Shown here piece by piece: positions 10,101 to 18,835 of a DNA stretch of 64,000 bases. The stretch's first letter is position 1; the number at the start of each line of letters is the position of its first letter. The stretch spans positions 1-64,000 of the forward strand of contig JAEZNO010000032.1 of assembly GCA_023441805.1 (NCBI GenBank), given 5' to 3'. The notes beneath the pieces are model-generated. The model was not told the origin of the DNA, ran no database searches, and saw only the letters and a list, made by a program, of their open reading frames with translations. The DNA comes from Bacteroidota bacterium (GTDB lineage Bacteria; Bacteroidota; Bacteroidia; Bacteroidales; Lentimicrobiaceae). The position numbers and the translations under genes were made by a program.

Positions 10101-10867
10101 ATTACTCATACAATAATATCGACTTTTCAACTGTAAAAGGTATAACAGTTACTTACGACCTCAGACGTACAACCAATACGAGAGTAAGGGCTAGTTATAC
10201 TCTGCAGTTTGCAAACGGTACCGGCTCAGATCCTGAGTTTGCAAAAGGTTTAATTCAGACAGGTCAGCCCAATTTACGTACATTATTCCCAATGAGCTTT
10301 GACCGTCGTCATGCATTAAACCTAATGCTTGATTATCGTTATGGTGAAGGAAAAGAGTACAATGGTCCTGTAATCAGGAAGAAAAAGACAAATGAAGCAG
10401 GTGAGGAAGTAGCTAAGACTATTCAGTTGTTGAAAAACACAGGAGTTAATTTCACCGTATTTGGTGGTTCAGGTACTCCTTACAGCAGATCATCAAAGAT
10501 TGTATCACTTGGAGGAACAGGTCGTCTCGACGGTTCATTCAACGGATCACGTCTCCCATGGCAATTCCGTATAGATGGTCGTCTTGATAAAGACATTAAC
10601 ATTCATTGGAATGATAAGCGTTCTTTATATCTGAATGTATATCTCCAGGTTCTTAATATTCTTGATTCAAAGAACATCATGGGAGTATATGCTGCGACCG
10701 GAAATCCTGATGACGATGGTTATCTCGCTGCTGCCGAATATCAGAAGCAGATACGTGACCAGTTAGATGAGCAAGCATTCCGTGAGTTATATAGCATTCG
10801 TATAAACTCTCCGGGTAACTATAGTTCACCTCGTCAAATCCGTTTAGGGTTGATCTTTAACTTCTAA
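7163..10867 (+). CDS. TonB-dependent outer-membrane receptor with N-terminal carboxypeptidase-regulatory-like domain
   Basis: The 1234-residue product has a signal peptide (1-21), a carboxypeptidase-regulatory-like beta-sandwich (about 24-110; KVIDKETKEAIPFVNI, then DFDGKYTI), and a plug domain (about 130-230; GSVRGQRSDATIMYIDGIRV and GDATGGIINVTTKG). A 22-strand-type beta-barrel follows and ends in the typical terminal aromatic (LGLIFNF). The family uses proton motive force through TonB-ExbBD to move ligands across the outer membrane, or serves as a surface translocation unit. No SusD-like partner follows. The next genes encode a large secreted protein and a PorV-like barrel, so glycan import by a SusCD pair is not supported. 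The ligand is unknown. Confidence 0.88.
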   Translation: MIRNFLLTFLLVLTANLVAFSQSGTLSGKVIDKETKEAIPFVNIIVELGGTQAGGTTSDFDGKYTIKPITPGKYDIKATYVGFKPVLIKGVQIKSDQITFWNIEMESTMVELKEFEVIDYKVPLIDKDKTSVGATVTNEEIQKMPNRSANAVAATVGGVFSSDGERGSVRGQRSDATIMYIDGIRVRGNATVPESAIEQVSVILSGVPAQYGDATGGIINVTTKGPSREFGAGIELQTSEFLDAFGYNRAGLNLQGPLLWSRDEEGNKKSALLGYFLAGEITYEKDSRPTATGIYKVKDDVLREIELNPLRLNGSGRGIYYNTNFIHKDQLEFVKATPNTENIDVSGSGKLDIKTGKNVNLSIGGNINYTNGRAFNYSQSMFNYDKNAQVIGNTWRVFGRFTQRFPTDPESKSFIKNVYYSIQADYTRTTQTVQDADHKDDLFRYGYLGKYETGKVRSYTPELLFDSISGKTAYIHNGFRDTHVTFTPSDDNPLLANYTRQYYELFPSLAYHSNLNDIIEGGGLLNGMGIDGAYGIWGAPGTLQSNYQFTDNEQYAINASASADIGNHAFQFGFIYEQRVDRYYVYAPTEFWSLMRGLTNSHIEQLDVANPQLVTLDGVFMDTIYYNRKYDALSQRHFDKNIREKLGLPIDGTDWIDIDSYDINTYTLNYYDKDGRLITKSLDQALSIDMFSPDELFNNGNFLANYSGYSYTGKKMKLSESPSFDDFFTKQDENGMFTREIAPFTPIYMAGYIQDKFAFEDLIFNVGLRVDRFDANQKVLTDPYLLYPAKTVSEVTDLGAHPANMGDDYVVYVDNLRNPTTIMGYRNGDNWYDAGGLVVTDPTKTLDAGNGVIPYLVDRENITVNSKAFSDYEPQISVMPRVSFSFPISDEALFFAHYDVLTQRPTYALRMSPLSYYYLPMQGSPDINNPNLKPEQTIDYELGFQQRLTGSSSLTISAYYREIRDQIQAFRYTAAYPKTYYSYNNIDFSTVKGITVTYDLRRTTNTRVRASYTLQFANGTGSDPEFAKGLIQTGQPNLRTLFPMSFDRRHALNLMLDYRYGEGKEYNGPVIRKKKTNEAGEEVAKTIQLLKNTGVNFTVFGGSGTPYSRSSKIVSLGGTGRLDGSFNGSRLPWQFRIDGRLDKDINIHWNDKRSLYLNVYLQVLNILDSKNIMGVYAATGNPDDDGYLAAAEYQKQIRDQLDEQAFRELYSIRINSPGNYSSPRQIRLGLIFNF

Positions 10868-10898
10868 AAGACTGTAACTGAAAGAATAAAATACAAAA

Positions 10899-13800
10899 AT
10901 GATTATGAAAAATATACTCAGAATAACATTTGCCGTCTTGCTGTTTGCGATGTTTTCAGTTTCCGGCTTTGCTGAATATTACAAAGGGCCATCAACGCAA
11001 AAATCAGGCTCTGTTGTAAAGTCTACAGCGGCAGGATGTTTGCCGGGAGCAGGTTTTAAATATCTTGAAGTAAATAATGTCAGGGCACGTATCAACACCG
11101 GCGGTGACATGTGGTGGGACTTTGAAGTTGCTCAATATGAGATCCCTAAAGGATCACGTAAGACTTCAATGTTCTCAGCTGCTCTCTGGATTGGAGGTAT
11201 TGACGTTAATGATCAGCTGAAATTGGCTGCATTACGTTATCGTCAGGGACCTAATACAGGAAGTCCGGGAACAGGTAATGATTTCTGGCCGGGACCACTG
11301 ACTGTAGATGGAACTGCCGCTATTGATGAAGCTACCTGTGCTGAATACGATAGATTATTCCCGATATCACGCGCTCAGGTGGATGAATTTCTCGCCTGGA
11401 GAGCTGATCCGGCATCTAATCCAAATTATACTATCCCGACAAGTATCCTCGAATGGCCTGCTCATGGTGATTTGACTAAGAAACAAAGTTGGTTCCTTGC
11501 ACCATTCTTTGATGCAGATGGTGACCTGTCTTATGACCCTAATAATGGTGATTATCCTTATTATGACTTATCTAATGAATTATGTCACTCAAATACTCCT
11601 ACTCACGAGACTATAGAAGGAACTGTTAAGGGTGGACTTCTTTCAGACCAGGTAATTAAAGGTGATGAAACCTTATGGTGGGTATTTAATGATAAAGGAA
11701 ATATCCATACAGAAACACAGGGAACTCCTATAGGTGTTGAAATCAGGGCACAAGCTTTTGGTTTTGCTACTAACGATGAAATCAACAACATGACTTTCTA
11801 CAGTTATGAAATTATCAACCGCTCAACTTATAGGTTACGTGATACTTATTTTAGCCAGTGGGTTGACACTGACCTAGGTGACGGATGGGATGACTATGTT
11901 GGTTGTGATGTAAACAGAGGTTTAGGTTATTCATATAATGGTAAACCTCAGGATGGTGACGGACAGTTCTGGGCTTATGGCAATCAGCCGCCTGCAATTG
12001 GAGTCGACTTTTTCCAGGGACCATATATGGATCCTGATGGAAGTGATAACCCTTCATTTAATGGAGACGGTGTTTTAGGACCTTCATTCCATGGTGATTG
12101 TAGCATCGTTGGATTAAATGGTGCAACACTCAACATGTCATATGGAACAACTACTAACCCACAAAATGGTAATTTCATTGTTCGCTCTGAAGCTATAAAC
12201 GGAGTTAACTTTGGTAATGGTATTGTTGATGATGAGCGTTTCGGAATGCGCCGCTTCGTTTATCACAATAACTATGGTGCTCCCGGACCATATATGCTTG
12301 ACCCGGATTATGCTCCACAGTATTATAATTACTTGAGAGGTATTTGGTTAGATAACACTAAGATGACTTACGGTGGTAATGGACACATTTCAACCGGTGC
12401 TTATGGCCCTGCATGTGACTTCATGTTCCCGGGTGATACTGATATTTGTGACTGGGGAACCGGCGGATTGCCACCAAATGGTCCAAAATACTGGACAGAA
12501 GAAGCAGTAGGTAATCCTTACAATGACCGTCGTTTTATGCAATCAGCCGGACCATTTATTCTGGAACCTGGTGCTGTAAACTATATCACCGTTGGTATTC
12601 CTTGGGCTCGTGCAGCTTCAGGAGGTCCATGGGCTTCAGTAAAATTGTTACAAGTAGTTGATGATAAGTGTCAGCTTTTGTTTGATAACTGTTTTGCTGT
12701 AGTAAGTGGTCCTAACGCTCCTGACCTGACTATCAGGGAATTAGACAAAGGTCTTGTGTTTTACATCAGTAACCGCAAGACTAACGATGCCGGTAATAAC
12801 TTCAATGAATCATATAAGGAATTAGACCCTGCTATCCTTGCAATTGCTAATAGCACAGGTTATGATTTTGATCCTTATTACAGATTTGAAGGTTATCAGG
12901 TATTTCAGTTGAAAGATGCTAATGTCTCAGTCGCTGATATTCACGATCAGTCACTTGCTCGTCTTGTATATCAATGTGATGTTAAAAACGGAGTAACACA
13001 ACTGGTTAATCATAATTTTGATCAACAATTAAATTCAAGTGTACCTGTTGAAGAAGTCAATGGTGCAGACCTGGGTATTCGTCATACATTTAAATTGACT
13101 GAGGATGCGTTTACCGGACAAACACTTGTAAATCATAAACAATATTACTATCTGGCTTTAGCTTATGGCTACAACCAGTACATGAAGTACAGTGCTGATC
13201 CCGGTGCATTAGAACCAGGTATTATAGGACTTGATGGACAGAAGAAAGTTTACCTTGCAGGAAGAAAGAATATCAGAGTCTATACCGGTATTCCTCATAT
13301 TCCTGTTGGTACTACCCAAGCTAATGCAAAATTTGGTGACGGTGTTGAAATTACACGTCTGCAAGGTCAGGGTAATGGTGGAAATGTTCTTGAGTTAACA
13401 GATGCCACAGTTGCTGAAATATTAAGTAAAAAGCCAATTGATGAGAATGTAAAGTATGGTAGTCCGGATTACCCGATTTCATATAAGCCGACTTACAAAG
13501 CAGGTAAAGGACCGATTGATGTAAGAGTAATTGATCCATTAAATGTTAAAGATGCACAATTTGTACTTGCATTTGATTCGCTTACACCATATTATAAGCC
13601 AGTTGGTGATGATAGCACACAACACTTCAGAGCACATTGGAGACTAATAGATCAGACAAATAGCAGGACCTATTATTCTGATACCACCATATCCTATAAG
13701 AATGAGCAATTATTCCCTGAATTAGGAATTGCAATTACTATAGATCAACCATTATATCCTGGTCCATATAAGGTTGGAGTAAATGCTGATAATGATGATG

Positions 13801-15176
13801 TATGGGAAATTGCTGCTGAAAATAACGGAGTCCTTGAGTCTTCAATTACATTTGCTGACAGTACAAAACAATGGCTGGTAGGATTTGCAGATATTGATGG
13901 AGCTGGTTCTTTCAATTGGATCAGATCAGGTGTTGTTAATGATGTTAGTGATAACGCAAGCAGTGACTGGTTTATGCCTACTAAAGCTTTTGACCCTTCC
14001 GGCAATTATGAAAAAGTAGTGTCAGGTACATGGGCTCCTTATTTATTGGTTGCCTCAAGTCAACAAGATCCGGTTTATGGACCAGCTTTTAGAGACATCT
14101 CGAAAACATCAGCCTCATTCAATGATATAGCCAGTGTTGACGTTGTTTTCACATCAGATAAGAGCAAGTGGACAAGATGTCCTGTAATTGAGATGTGTTC
14201 AGACATGACATTAGCACAAGGTGGAGTTGAGCGTTTTGGGATCCGTAAGGCACCATCAGTAAATGTCAACGGAGAGGCCGGAGTAGTAAGCTCTGATCCT
14301 ATGCTAAATTCAAATTACATTGATTCTATAGGAATGGGCTGGTTCCCGGGTTATGCTATTAATCTTGAAACAGGCGAGCGTTTAAATATTATGTTCGGTG
14401 AGAATTCATGGCTTGTTGGTGAAAATGGACGCGATATGTTATTCAACCCAAGTGCCAATGTTATTACCAATGGCGGTGAATTAGTATTTGGTGGAATGCA
14501 TTACATTTACGTATTTGCACATACTGAAGGAAAATCACAAACAACTGCTAATATGCCTGCTTACGACGCCGGAGCTACACTAAGAAAGAATATTGCTGCA
14601 ACATCAGGTATCCAGCGCGGACTTGTTTATTCAAACGCAATGTATGTAAGTATTCCTCATGCTAATCCGGAAGCAGAGTGGTTGAGCAACGATGCAAAGG
14701 TTAGAATCAGGATTGCAAAACCTTACCAGCGTTATTATGCAGGAAAGCATACAGGCCATGAATTGTTAGCTAACGATACTGAAAACAGAAATTATCCGAT
14801 GTACAGTTTCAGCACAAAGAGTGTTGCAACAACTGAGAATAATATTGAAAAAGCTAAATCAGATCTTGACTTAATTTCTGTTGTTCCAAATCCATATTAT
14901 GCTTATTCAACCTATGAGACAAACCAATTGGATAATAGAGTAAAGATTACGAATTTGCCTCGCAAATGTACTGTAACGATTTATTCAACCAATGGCTCGA
15001 TGATTAGGCAGTATACAAAAGATGAAGTAAGCACTACTATTGAATGGGACCTTAAGAACTATGCCGGTATTCCAATTTCAGGAGGTGTTTATATTATCCA
15101 TGTTAAGTCTGATGTTGGAGAAAAGATAGTTAAATGGTTTGGCTCATTAAGACCAATTGACCTTAACTCATTCTAA
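10899..15176 (+). CDS. Large secreted protein with T9SS/FlgD-like C-terminal domain
   Basis: The 1425-residue product has a signal peptide (about 1-25) and a long extracellular region of beta-rich character. A calcium-loop-like motif DADGDLSYDPNNGD occurs at about 205-218. The C-terminal 90 residues carry the sorting-domain pattern VVPNPYYA, VTIYSTNGSMI, then SGGVYIIHV. Unlike canonical type A sorting domains, about 15 residues including KWFGSLRP follow the last strand. It starts 31 bases after the receptor gene and shares its transcript. ATG 10905 is an alternative start. I infer surface exposure or release via the type IX system, possibly in a complex with the neighbouring barrel proteins. 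No enzyme domain was recognised. Confidence 0.75.
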   Translation: MIMKNILRITFAVLLFAMFSVSGFAEYYKGPSTQKSGSVVKSTAAGCLPGAGFKYLEVNNVRARINTGGDMWWDFEVAQYEIPKGSRKTSMFSAALWIGGIDVNDQLKLAALRYRQGPNTGSPGTGNDFWPGPLTVDGTAAIDEATCAEYDRLFPISRAQVDEFLAWRADPASNPNYTIPTSILEWPAHGDLTKKQSWFLAPFFDADGDLSYDPNNGDYPYYDLSNELCHSNTPTHETIEGTVKGGLLSDQVIKGDETLWWVFNDKGNIHTETQGTPIGVEIRAQAFGFATNDEINNMTFYSYEIINRSTYRLRDTYFSQWVDTDLGDGWDDYVGCDVNRGLGYSYNGKPQDGDGQFWAYGNQPPAIGVDFFQGPYMDPDGSDNPSFNGDGVLGPSFHGDCSIVGLNGATLNMSYGTTTNPQNGNFIVRSEAINGVNFGNGIVDDERFGMRRFVYHNNYGAPGPYMLDPDYAPQYYNYLRGIWLDNTKMTYGGNGHISTGAYGPACDFMFPGDTDICDWGTGGLPPNGPKYWTEEAVGNPYNDRRFMQSAGPFILEPGAVNYITVGIPWARAASGGPWASVKLLQVVDDKCQLLFDNCFAVVSGPNAPDLTIRELDKGLVFYISNRKTNDAGNNFNESYKELDPAILAIANSTGYDFDPYYRFEGYQVFQLKDANVSVADIHDQSLARLVYQCDVKNGVTQLVNHNFDQQLNSSVPVEEVNGADLGIRHTFKLTEDAFTGQTLVNHKQYYYLALAYGYNQYMKYSADPGALEPGIIGLDGQKKVYLAGRKNIRVYTGIPHIPVGTTQANAKFGDGVEITRLQGQGNGGNVLELTDATVAEILSKKPIDENVKYGSPDYPISYKPTYKAGKGPIDVRVIDPLNVKDAQFVLAFDSLTPYYKPVGDDSTQHFRAHWRLIDQTNSRTYYSDTTISYKNEQLFPELGIAITIDQPLYPGPYKVGVNADNDDVWEIAAENNGVLESSITFADSTKQWLVGFADIDGAGSFNWIRSGVVNDVSDNASSDWFMPTKAFDPSGNYEKVVSGTWAPYLLVASSQQDPVYGPAFRDISKTSASFNDIASVDVVFTSDKSKWTRCPVIEMCSDMTLAQGGVERFGIRKAPSVNVNGEAGVVSSDPMLNSNYIDSIGMGWFPGYAINLETGERLNIMFGENSWLVGENGRDMLFNPSANVITNGGELVFGGMHYIYVFAHTEGKSQTTANMPAYDAGATLRKNIAATSGIQRGLVYSNAMYVSIPHANPEAEWLSNDAKVRIRIAKPYQRYYAGKHTGHELLANDTENRNYPMYSFSTKSVATTENNIEKAKSDLDLISVVPNPYYAYSTYETNQLDNRVKITNLPRKCTVTIYSTNGSMIRQYTKDEVSTTIEWDLKNYAGIPISGGVYIIHVKSDVGEKIVKWFGSLRPIDLNSF

Positions 15177-15223
15177 TCATAGTGGTAATGAATATGTTAA
15201 AACACAACAATACAAGAAGAATT

Positions 15224-16282
15224 ATGAACAAGATCTCTAAATACATAGTTGCCACACTGATTATAGGATCATTGATTATTCCTTTCAATCAGACCTTTGC
15301 CGGTAACAAAGACAGAACCGGTCAGGCAGGTGCATCTGAATTGCTGATTAACCCCTGGGCTCGTAGTTCAGGTTGGGGTGGCGTCAATATAGCTCATGTT
15401 AAAGGACTTGAGGGACTTTATTCAAATGTTGCCGGTATTGCTCATACTAAGGCAACTGAGTTGGTATTTTCACACACTCAATGGTTAAAAGGTAGCGAAA
15501 TTGACATTAACGCTTTTGGTCTGACACAAAAGGTAGGTTCAAGCGGAGTGCTTGGACTGGGAATCATGTCAATGGGATTCGGTGATATTCCCATTACTAC
15601 TGAATCAATTCCCGAAGGTGGTATTGGTAATTTTTCACCTAGTTACATGAATATTAACATCTCTTATGCTAAAGCATTCTCTAATTCAATTTATGGAGGT
15701 GTTAACATTAAGATTGTTTCGGAAGTGATCTCTGACGTTAGTGCTCAGGGCATTGCGATTGATGCAGGTATTCAGTATGTAACCGGTGAAAACGAAAATG
15801 TAAGATTTGGAATCACACTCCGTAATGTTGGTCCTACTATGTCATTTAGTGGTGACGGTCTTTCTATCAGGAGTTTACTACCAGGACAGGAAAGTGAATT
15901 CACTCTGGAGCATCGTTCAGCTGATTTTGAGTTACCTACTCAATTAGCAATGGGTGCTTCATACGATTTCCTTTTTGGTGAAACACACAGATTAACTGTA
16001 GCCGGTAGTTTTGTGTCAAATTCATTTACTAACGACCAGTTTGTCGGAGGCCTTGAGTATGAACTTAAATCATATTTGATGTTACGTGCCGGTTACACCT
16101 ACGAAGATGGTATTACATCAAAGACTGAAAGAACAACAGCATTCACAGGTCCAAGTGCAGGTTTTACTGTAGGAGTTCCTCTTAACAAAGAAAAAGGATC
16201 AACTATTGCTATTGATTATTCTTACCGTGCTACTGATCCATTTAATGGAACACATAGCATAGGAGCCAGAATTAACTTGTAA
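15224..16282 (+). CDS. PorV/PorQ family outer-membrane protein
   Basis: The 352-residue product has a clean signal peptide (MNKISK, then a hydrophobic core, cleaved after about 26). It resembles the PorV/PorQ family: an N-terminal GQAGASELLINPWARSSGWGG segment, AHVKGLEGLYSNVAGIA, and then repeated amphipathic barrel strands ending GARINL. PorV of Porphyromonas collects T9SS cargo at the SprA/Sov channel and delivers it to the attachment complex. This paralogue is third in the unit with the TonB receptor and the sorting-domain protein, so a dedicated partner role is plausible but inferred. Starts at 15182, 15188 and 15194 are possible; 15224 was chosen for the signal peptide. Confidence 0.78.
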   Translation: MNKISKYIVATLIIGSLIIPFNQTFAGNKDRTGQAGASELLINPWARSSGWGGVNIAHVKGLEGLYSNVAGIAHTKATELVFSHTQWLKGSEIDINAFGLTQKVGSSGVLGLGIMSMGFGDIPITTESIPEGGIGNFSPSYMNINISYAKAFSNSIYGGVNIKIVSEVISDVSAQGIAIDAGIQYVTGENENVRFGITLRNVGPTMSFSGDGLSIRSLLPGQESEFTLEHRSADFELPTQLAMGASYDFLFGETHRLTVAGSFVSNSFTNDQFVGGLEYELKSYLMLRAGYTYEDGITSKTERTTAFTGPSAGFTVGVPLNKEKGSTIAIDYSYRATDPFNGTHSIGARINL

Positions 16283-16323
16283 TTTGTTATAATCAGGTAA
16301 CAATACCTGTTTGAAATAGAAAG

Positions 16324-16347
16324 GACCCTTGTAATAAAGGGTCTTTT
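16324..16347 (+). terminator. Rho-independent terminator of the TonB/PorV unit
   Basis: GACCCTT (16324-16330) pairs with AAGGGTC (16337-16343) around a six-base loop, followed by four T and a further T-rich run. It lies 42 bases after the PorV-like stop and before greA. A smaller hairpin, CAGGTA/TACCTG at 16294-16309, precedes it. Confidence 0.8.
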
Positions 16348-16383
16348 CGCTTATTTTTTGGTGCATTAACAATAAATTGGATT

Positions 16384-16845
16384 ATGTATTATACACTGGA
16401 AGGATTAAATAAACTTAAGGCTGAGCTTGATCATCTGATTAATGTTGAGCGACCTGCAATTAGCCAGCAGATAGCTGAAGCACGTGATAAAGGTGACTTG
16501 TCAGAGAACGCGGAATATGATGCAGCTAAAAATGCACAAGGTATGCTTGAGCTTAAAATATCTAAGTTACAAGAAACAATAAGAAATGCTAAGGTGATTG
16601 ATGAATCCAAAATGGATAACTCAAAAGTCCTTATTCTGTCAACTGTGAAGGTTAAGAATGCGAAGAATAATGCGACTATGACTTATACCCTGGTGCCCGA
16701 AAATGAAGCTGATTTAAAAGCAGGCAAAATATCTGTGAACTCTCCTATCGCCAAAGGACTGCTAGGCAAAGCAGTTGGCGAAACTGTTGAAATTAAAGTG
16801 CCCGCCGGCTTGATTACTATGGAAATTATTGAAATCTTAAGGTAA
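16384..16845 (+). CDS. greA: Transcription elongation factor GreA
   Basis: The 153-residue GreA rescues backtracked RNA polymerase by stimulating cleavage of the transcript 3' end. The N-terminal coiled coil (about 1-75) carries the tip loop ARDKGDLSENAEY with the catalytic acidic pair Asp38 and Glu41. The C-terminal FKBP-like domain includes SPIAKGLLGKAVGE. It starts after the terminator of the preceding unit and is followed six bases later by the HIT gene, suggesting a shared message. Length and motifs are standard. Confidence 0.96.
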   Translation: MYYTLEGLNKLKAELDHLINVERPAISQQIAEARDKGDLSENAEYDAAKNAQGMLELKISKLQETIRNAKVIDESKMDNSKVLILSTVKVKNAKNNATMTYTLVPENEADLKAGKISVNSPIAKGLLGKAVGETVEIKVPAGLITMEIIEILR

Positions 16846-16851
16846 GAAATT

Positions 16852-17244
16852 ATGGCTACTGTATTTTCAAAAATCGTTAATGGAGAAATACCGGCATATA
16901 AAGTTGCCGAGAATGAGGAATATTTTGCATTCCTCGATATTAACCCGTTGGCTGAAGGTCATACTCTGGTCATCCCTAAGAAGGAGATTGACTACATCTT
17001 TGATATTGATGATGCAGAGTACAATGGACTTTGGCTTTTTGCAAAGAAGGTTGCACGTTCGATAAAGAAAGTTGTTCCTTGCAAGAAAGTGGGAGTCGCT
17101 GTAATTGGGCTTGAAGTGGCCCATGCACACATCCACCTGGTTCCGATTAATGAGATATACGATATTGATTTTAAGAAAGAGAAATTAAAGCTATCGGATG
17201 AAAGATTTAGGGAATTAGCCGCTAAGATTTCAGAAAATCTATGA
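16852..17244 (+). CDS. HIT family nucleotide-binding hydrolase
   Basis: The 130-residue protein carries the histidine-triad motif HAHIHLVP with His91, His93 and His95. The N-terminal FSKIVNGEIPAYKVAE segment is typical of the Hint/HINT-like branch, which hydrolyses nucleoside phosphoramidates or AMP-lysine-type substrates. It is cytosolic, with no signal peptide. It begins six bases after greA and its stop overlaps the start of the glycosyltransferase gene by four bases (ATGA), so translation is likely coupled. The physiological substrate is not deducible. Confidence 0.93.
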   Translation: MATVFSKIVNGEIPAYKVAENEEYFAFLDINPLAEGHTLVIPKKEIDYIFDIDDAEYNGLWLFAKKVARSIKKVVPCKKVGVAVIGLEVAHAHIHLVPINEIYDIDFKKEKLKLSDERFRELAAKISENL

Positions 17245-18107
17245 CAATGGAGAAAGAGGCAAGTGTTATTATTCCGGCATTTAATGAGGAAACTGGAATA
17301 GGTCCTTTACTTGAGAAAATGCATGAAACGGGTTTATTAGAAAAATATGAGGTGATTGTTGTAGATGATGGCTCAATTGATAAAACTGCTGAGATTGTTG
17401 CAAGGTTTCCGGTTAAACTTGTAAGGCATGGTATCAACAAAGGATATGGAGCATCCCTAAAAACTGGCATAAGAAGGGCTACAACCGGAAAAGTAATGAT
17501 GATAGACTCCGACGGCCAGCATGACCCTGCTTATCTTGATATTATCAATGAAAAGCTCAATGATGCCGAAATGGTTATTGGTGAAAGGAACAGTGATTCA
17601 TTTCAGGTTTCTAATCGTAAGGGTGGCAAATGGTTAATCAGGAAAACTGGTGAATTTCTTGTTGATCAACAGTTGCCTGACTTTAACTCCGGATTACGTG
17701 GTTTCAGGAAAGATTTGATAGTTAATCTGTTGCATATTATGCCTAATGGTTTTTCTTTCTCTACTACCTCAACACTTGCATTCCTTAAAGAAGGGTACAC
17801 AATAGCAACTTTTCCTATATATGTCTCTGAGAGAGTAGGCAGGAACAGCAGCGTGAAGTTTTTTAAAGATGGATCAAAAACAATGCTCTTGCTATTCAGG
17901 ATCATTATGCTCTTTAATCCGCTTAAAGTGTTCTTCCCCGGAAGCTTTGTATTTGCTGTATTTGGTATTATTTGGGGGGCTACAGGTTATTTATTTTACT
18001 CCCGAATACCCAATTCATCTATTATTTTGCTAACGTTGGGTATGTTCCTTTTCTTTTTTGGATTATTGGCCGATCAGATTGCATTATTAAACAGAAAAAA
18101 ATCATGA
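17241..18107 (+). CDS. Family 2 glycosyltransferase with C-terminal membrane helices
   Basis: The 288-residue product has a GT-A fold: ASVIIPAFNEE at the N-terminus, the nucleotide-binding VDDGS at 41-45, and the metal-binding DSDGQHD at 89-95. Two C-terminal transmembrane helices follow (about 234-252 and 260-280). This layout matches DPM1/GtrB-like enzymes that move a sugar from a nucleotide donor to a polyprenyl phosphate at the cytosolic face. The gene overlaps the HIT gene by four bases and the methyltransferase by four bases. Sugar and acceptor are not deducible. Confidence 0.9.
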   Translation: MTMEKEASVIIPAFNEETGIGPLLEKMHETGLLEKYEVIVVDDGSIDKTAEIVARFPVKLVRHGINKGYGASLKTGIRRATTGKVMMIDSDGQHDPAYLDIINEKLNDAEMVIGERNSDSFQVSNRKGGKWLIRKTGEFLVDQQLPDFNSGLRGFRKDLIVNLLHIMPNGFSFSTTSTLAFLKEGYTIATFPIYVSERVGRNSSVKFFKDGSKTMLLLFRIIMLFNPLKVFFPGSFVFAVFGIIWGATGYLFYSRIPNSSIILLTLGMFLFFFGLLADQIALLNRKKS

Positions 18108-18835
18108 TCAATATGGGTCAGTTTAAGAATAAGTGGACTGACCGCGATGTGGAACACCACTGGGACAGCGTTGCTGATATTTACGTAAAGGAGAATAATA
18201 AAGTAAAGGCTGCTCATGATCAACGATTCAAGGAGTCGATCAACCACCTGCGACTGCAGGAAAATTGCACAGTACTAAATGTTTCGTCAAGGGATTGTGA
18301 GGCTAATGACTATATTATAGCTGCAGAGCCCTCGGCCAGAGTTACCAATGCTGAAATATCTTCCGGTTTAATGGAAGTTGCTGCCGGTATCCGCCCTGAT
18401 GCTTATCAGGTTAAATTAGCCTCATATAGCAATCTTCCATTTAGAGACGGGGAATTTGACAGAATATTGAGCCTTGAAACATTGGAGCACGTTGCAGATC
18501 CTATAGGCTTTTTAAAGGAGCTTCACCGGGTATCGATCAAAGATGCAATCATGGTTTTAAGTTGTCCACCTGCAACCAGTGAATTGCCATACCGAATCTT
18601 TACGTTTTTATTTGGAGGGCATGGGGAGGGTCCACACAGATTCCCATCATCAGGAAAAGTAAAAACGATGCTTGAAATTACAGGGTGGAATTTGCAATTT
18701 CATAAGGGGACAGTACTGTTGCCGGTTGGCCCTGTTAAGCTTCAGCAATTTGCAGAGAAATTTATCGCAAAATGCCAGGGAACATTTATTTCTGAACTAG
18801 GAATTCGACAATTTTATGTCTGTACGAAGTATTGA
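18104..18835 (+). CDS. Class I SAM-dependent methyltransferase-like protein
   Basis: The 243-residue product has a class I methyltransferase outline. LSLETLEHVADPIGFLKELH matches the helix and strand after the SAM site, and LPFRDGEFDRI precedes it. Motif I reads VLNVSSRDCEA where the family normally has a glycine-rich VLDVGCGTG-like loop, so SAM binding may be altered or lost. A longer frame to 17972 exists, but it lies inside the glycosyltransferase gene. ATG 18104 forms an ATGA overlap with that gene's stop. The stop overlaps the next gene by 20 bases. The substrate may be a glycan or lipid-linked sugar, inferred only from neighbours. Confidence 0.78.
   Translation: MINMGQFKNKWTDRDVEHHWDSVADIYVKENNKVKAAHDQRFKESINHLRLQENCTVLNVSSRDCEANDYIIAAEPSARVTNAEISSGLMEVAAGIRPDAYQVKLASYSNLPFRDGEFDRILSLETLEHVADPIGFLKELHRVSIKDAIMVLSCPPATSELPYRIFTFLFGGHGEGPHRFPSSGKVKTMLEITGWNLQFHKGTVLLPVGPVKLQQFAEKFIAKCQGTFISELGIRQFYVCTKY

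Noticed and set aside
10899..15176. SusD-like lipoprotein partner of the TonB receptor
   Set aside because: It has no lipobox and no SusD TPR-like helices; it is far too long and ends in a sorting-like domain.
17972..18103. N-terminal extension of the methyltransferase
   Set aside because: The extension lies inside the glycosyltransferase gene in another frame, and ATG 18104 gives a standard coupled start.
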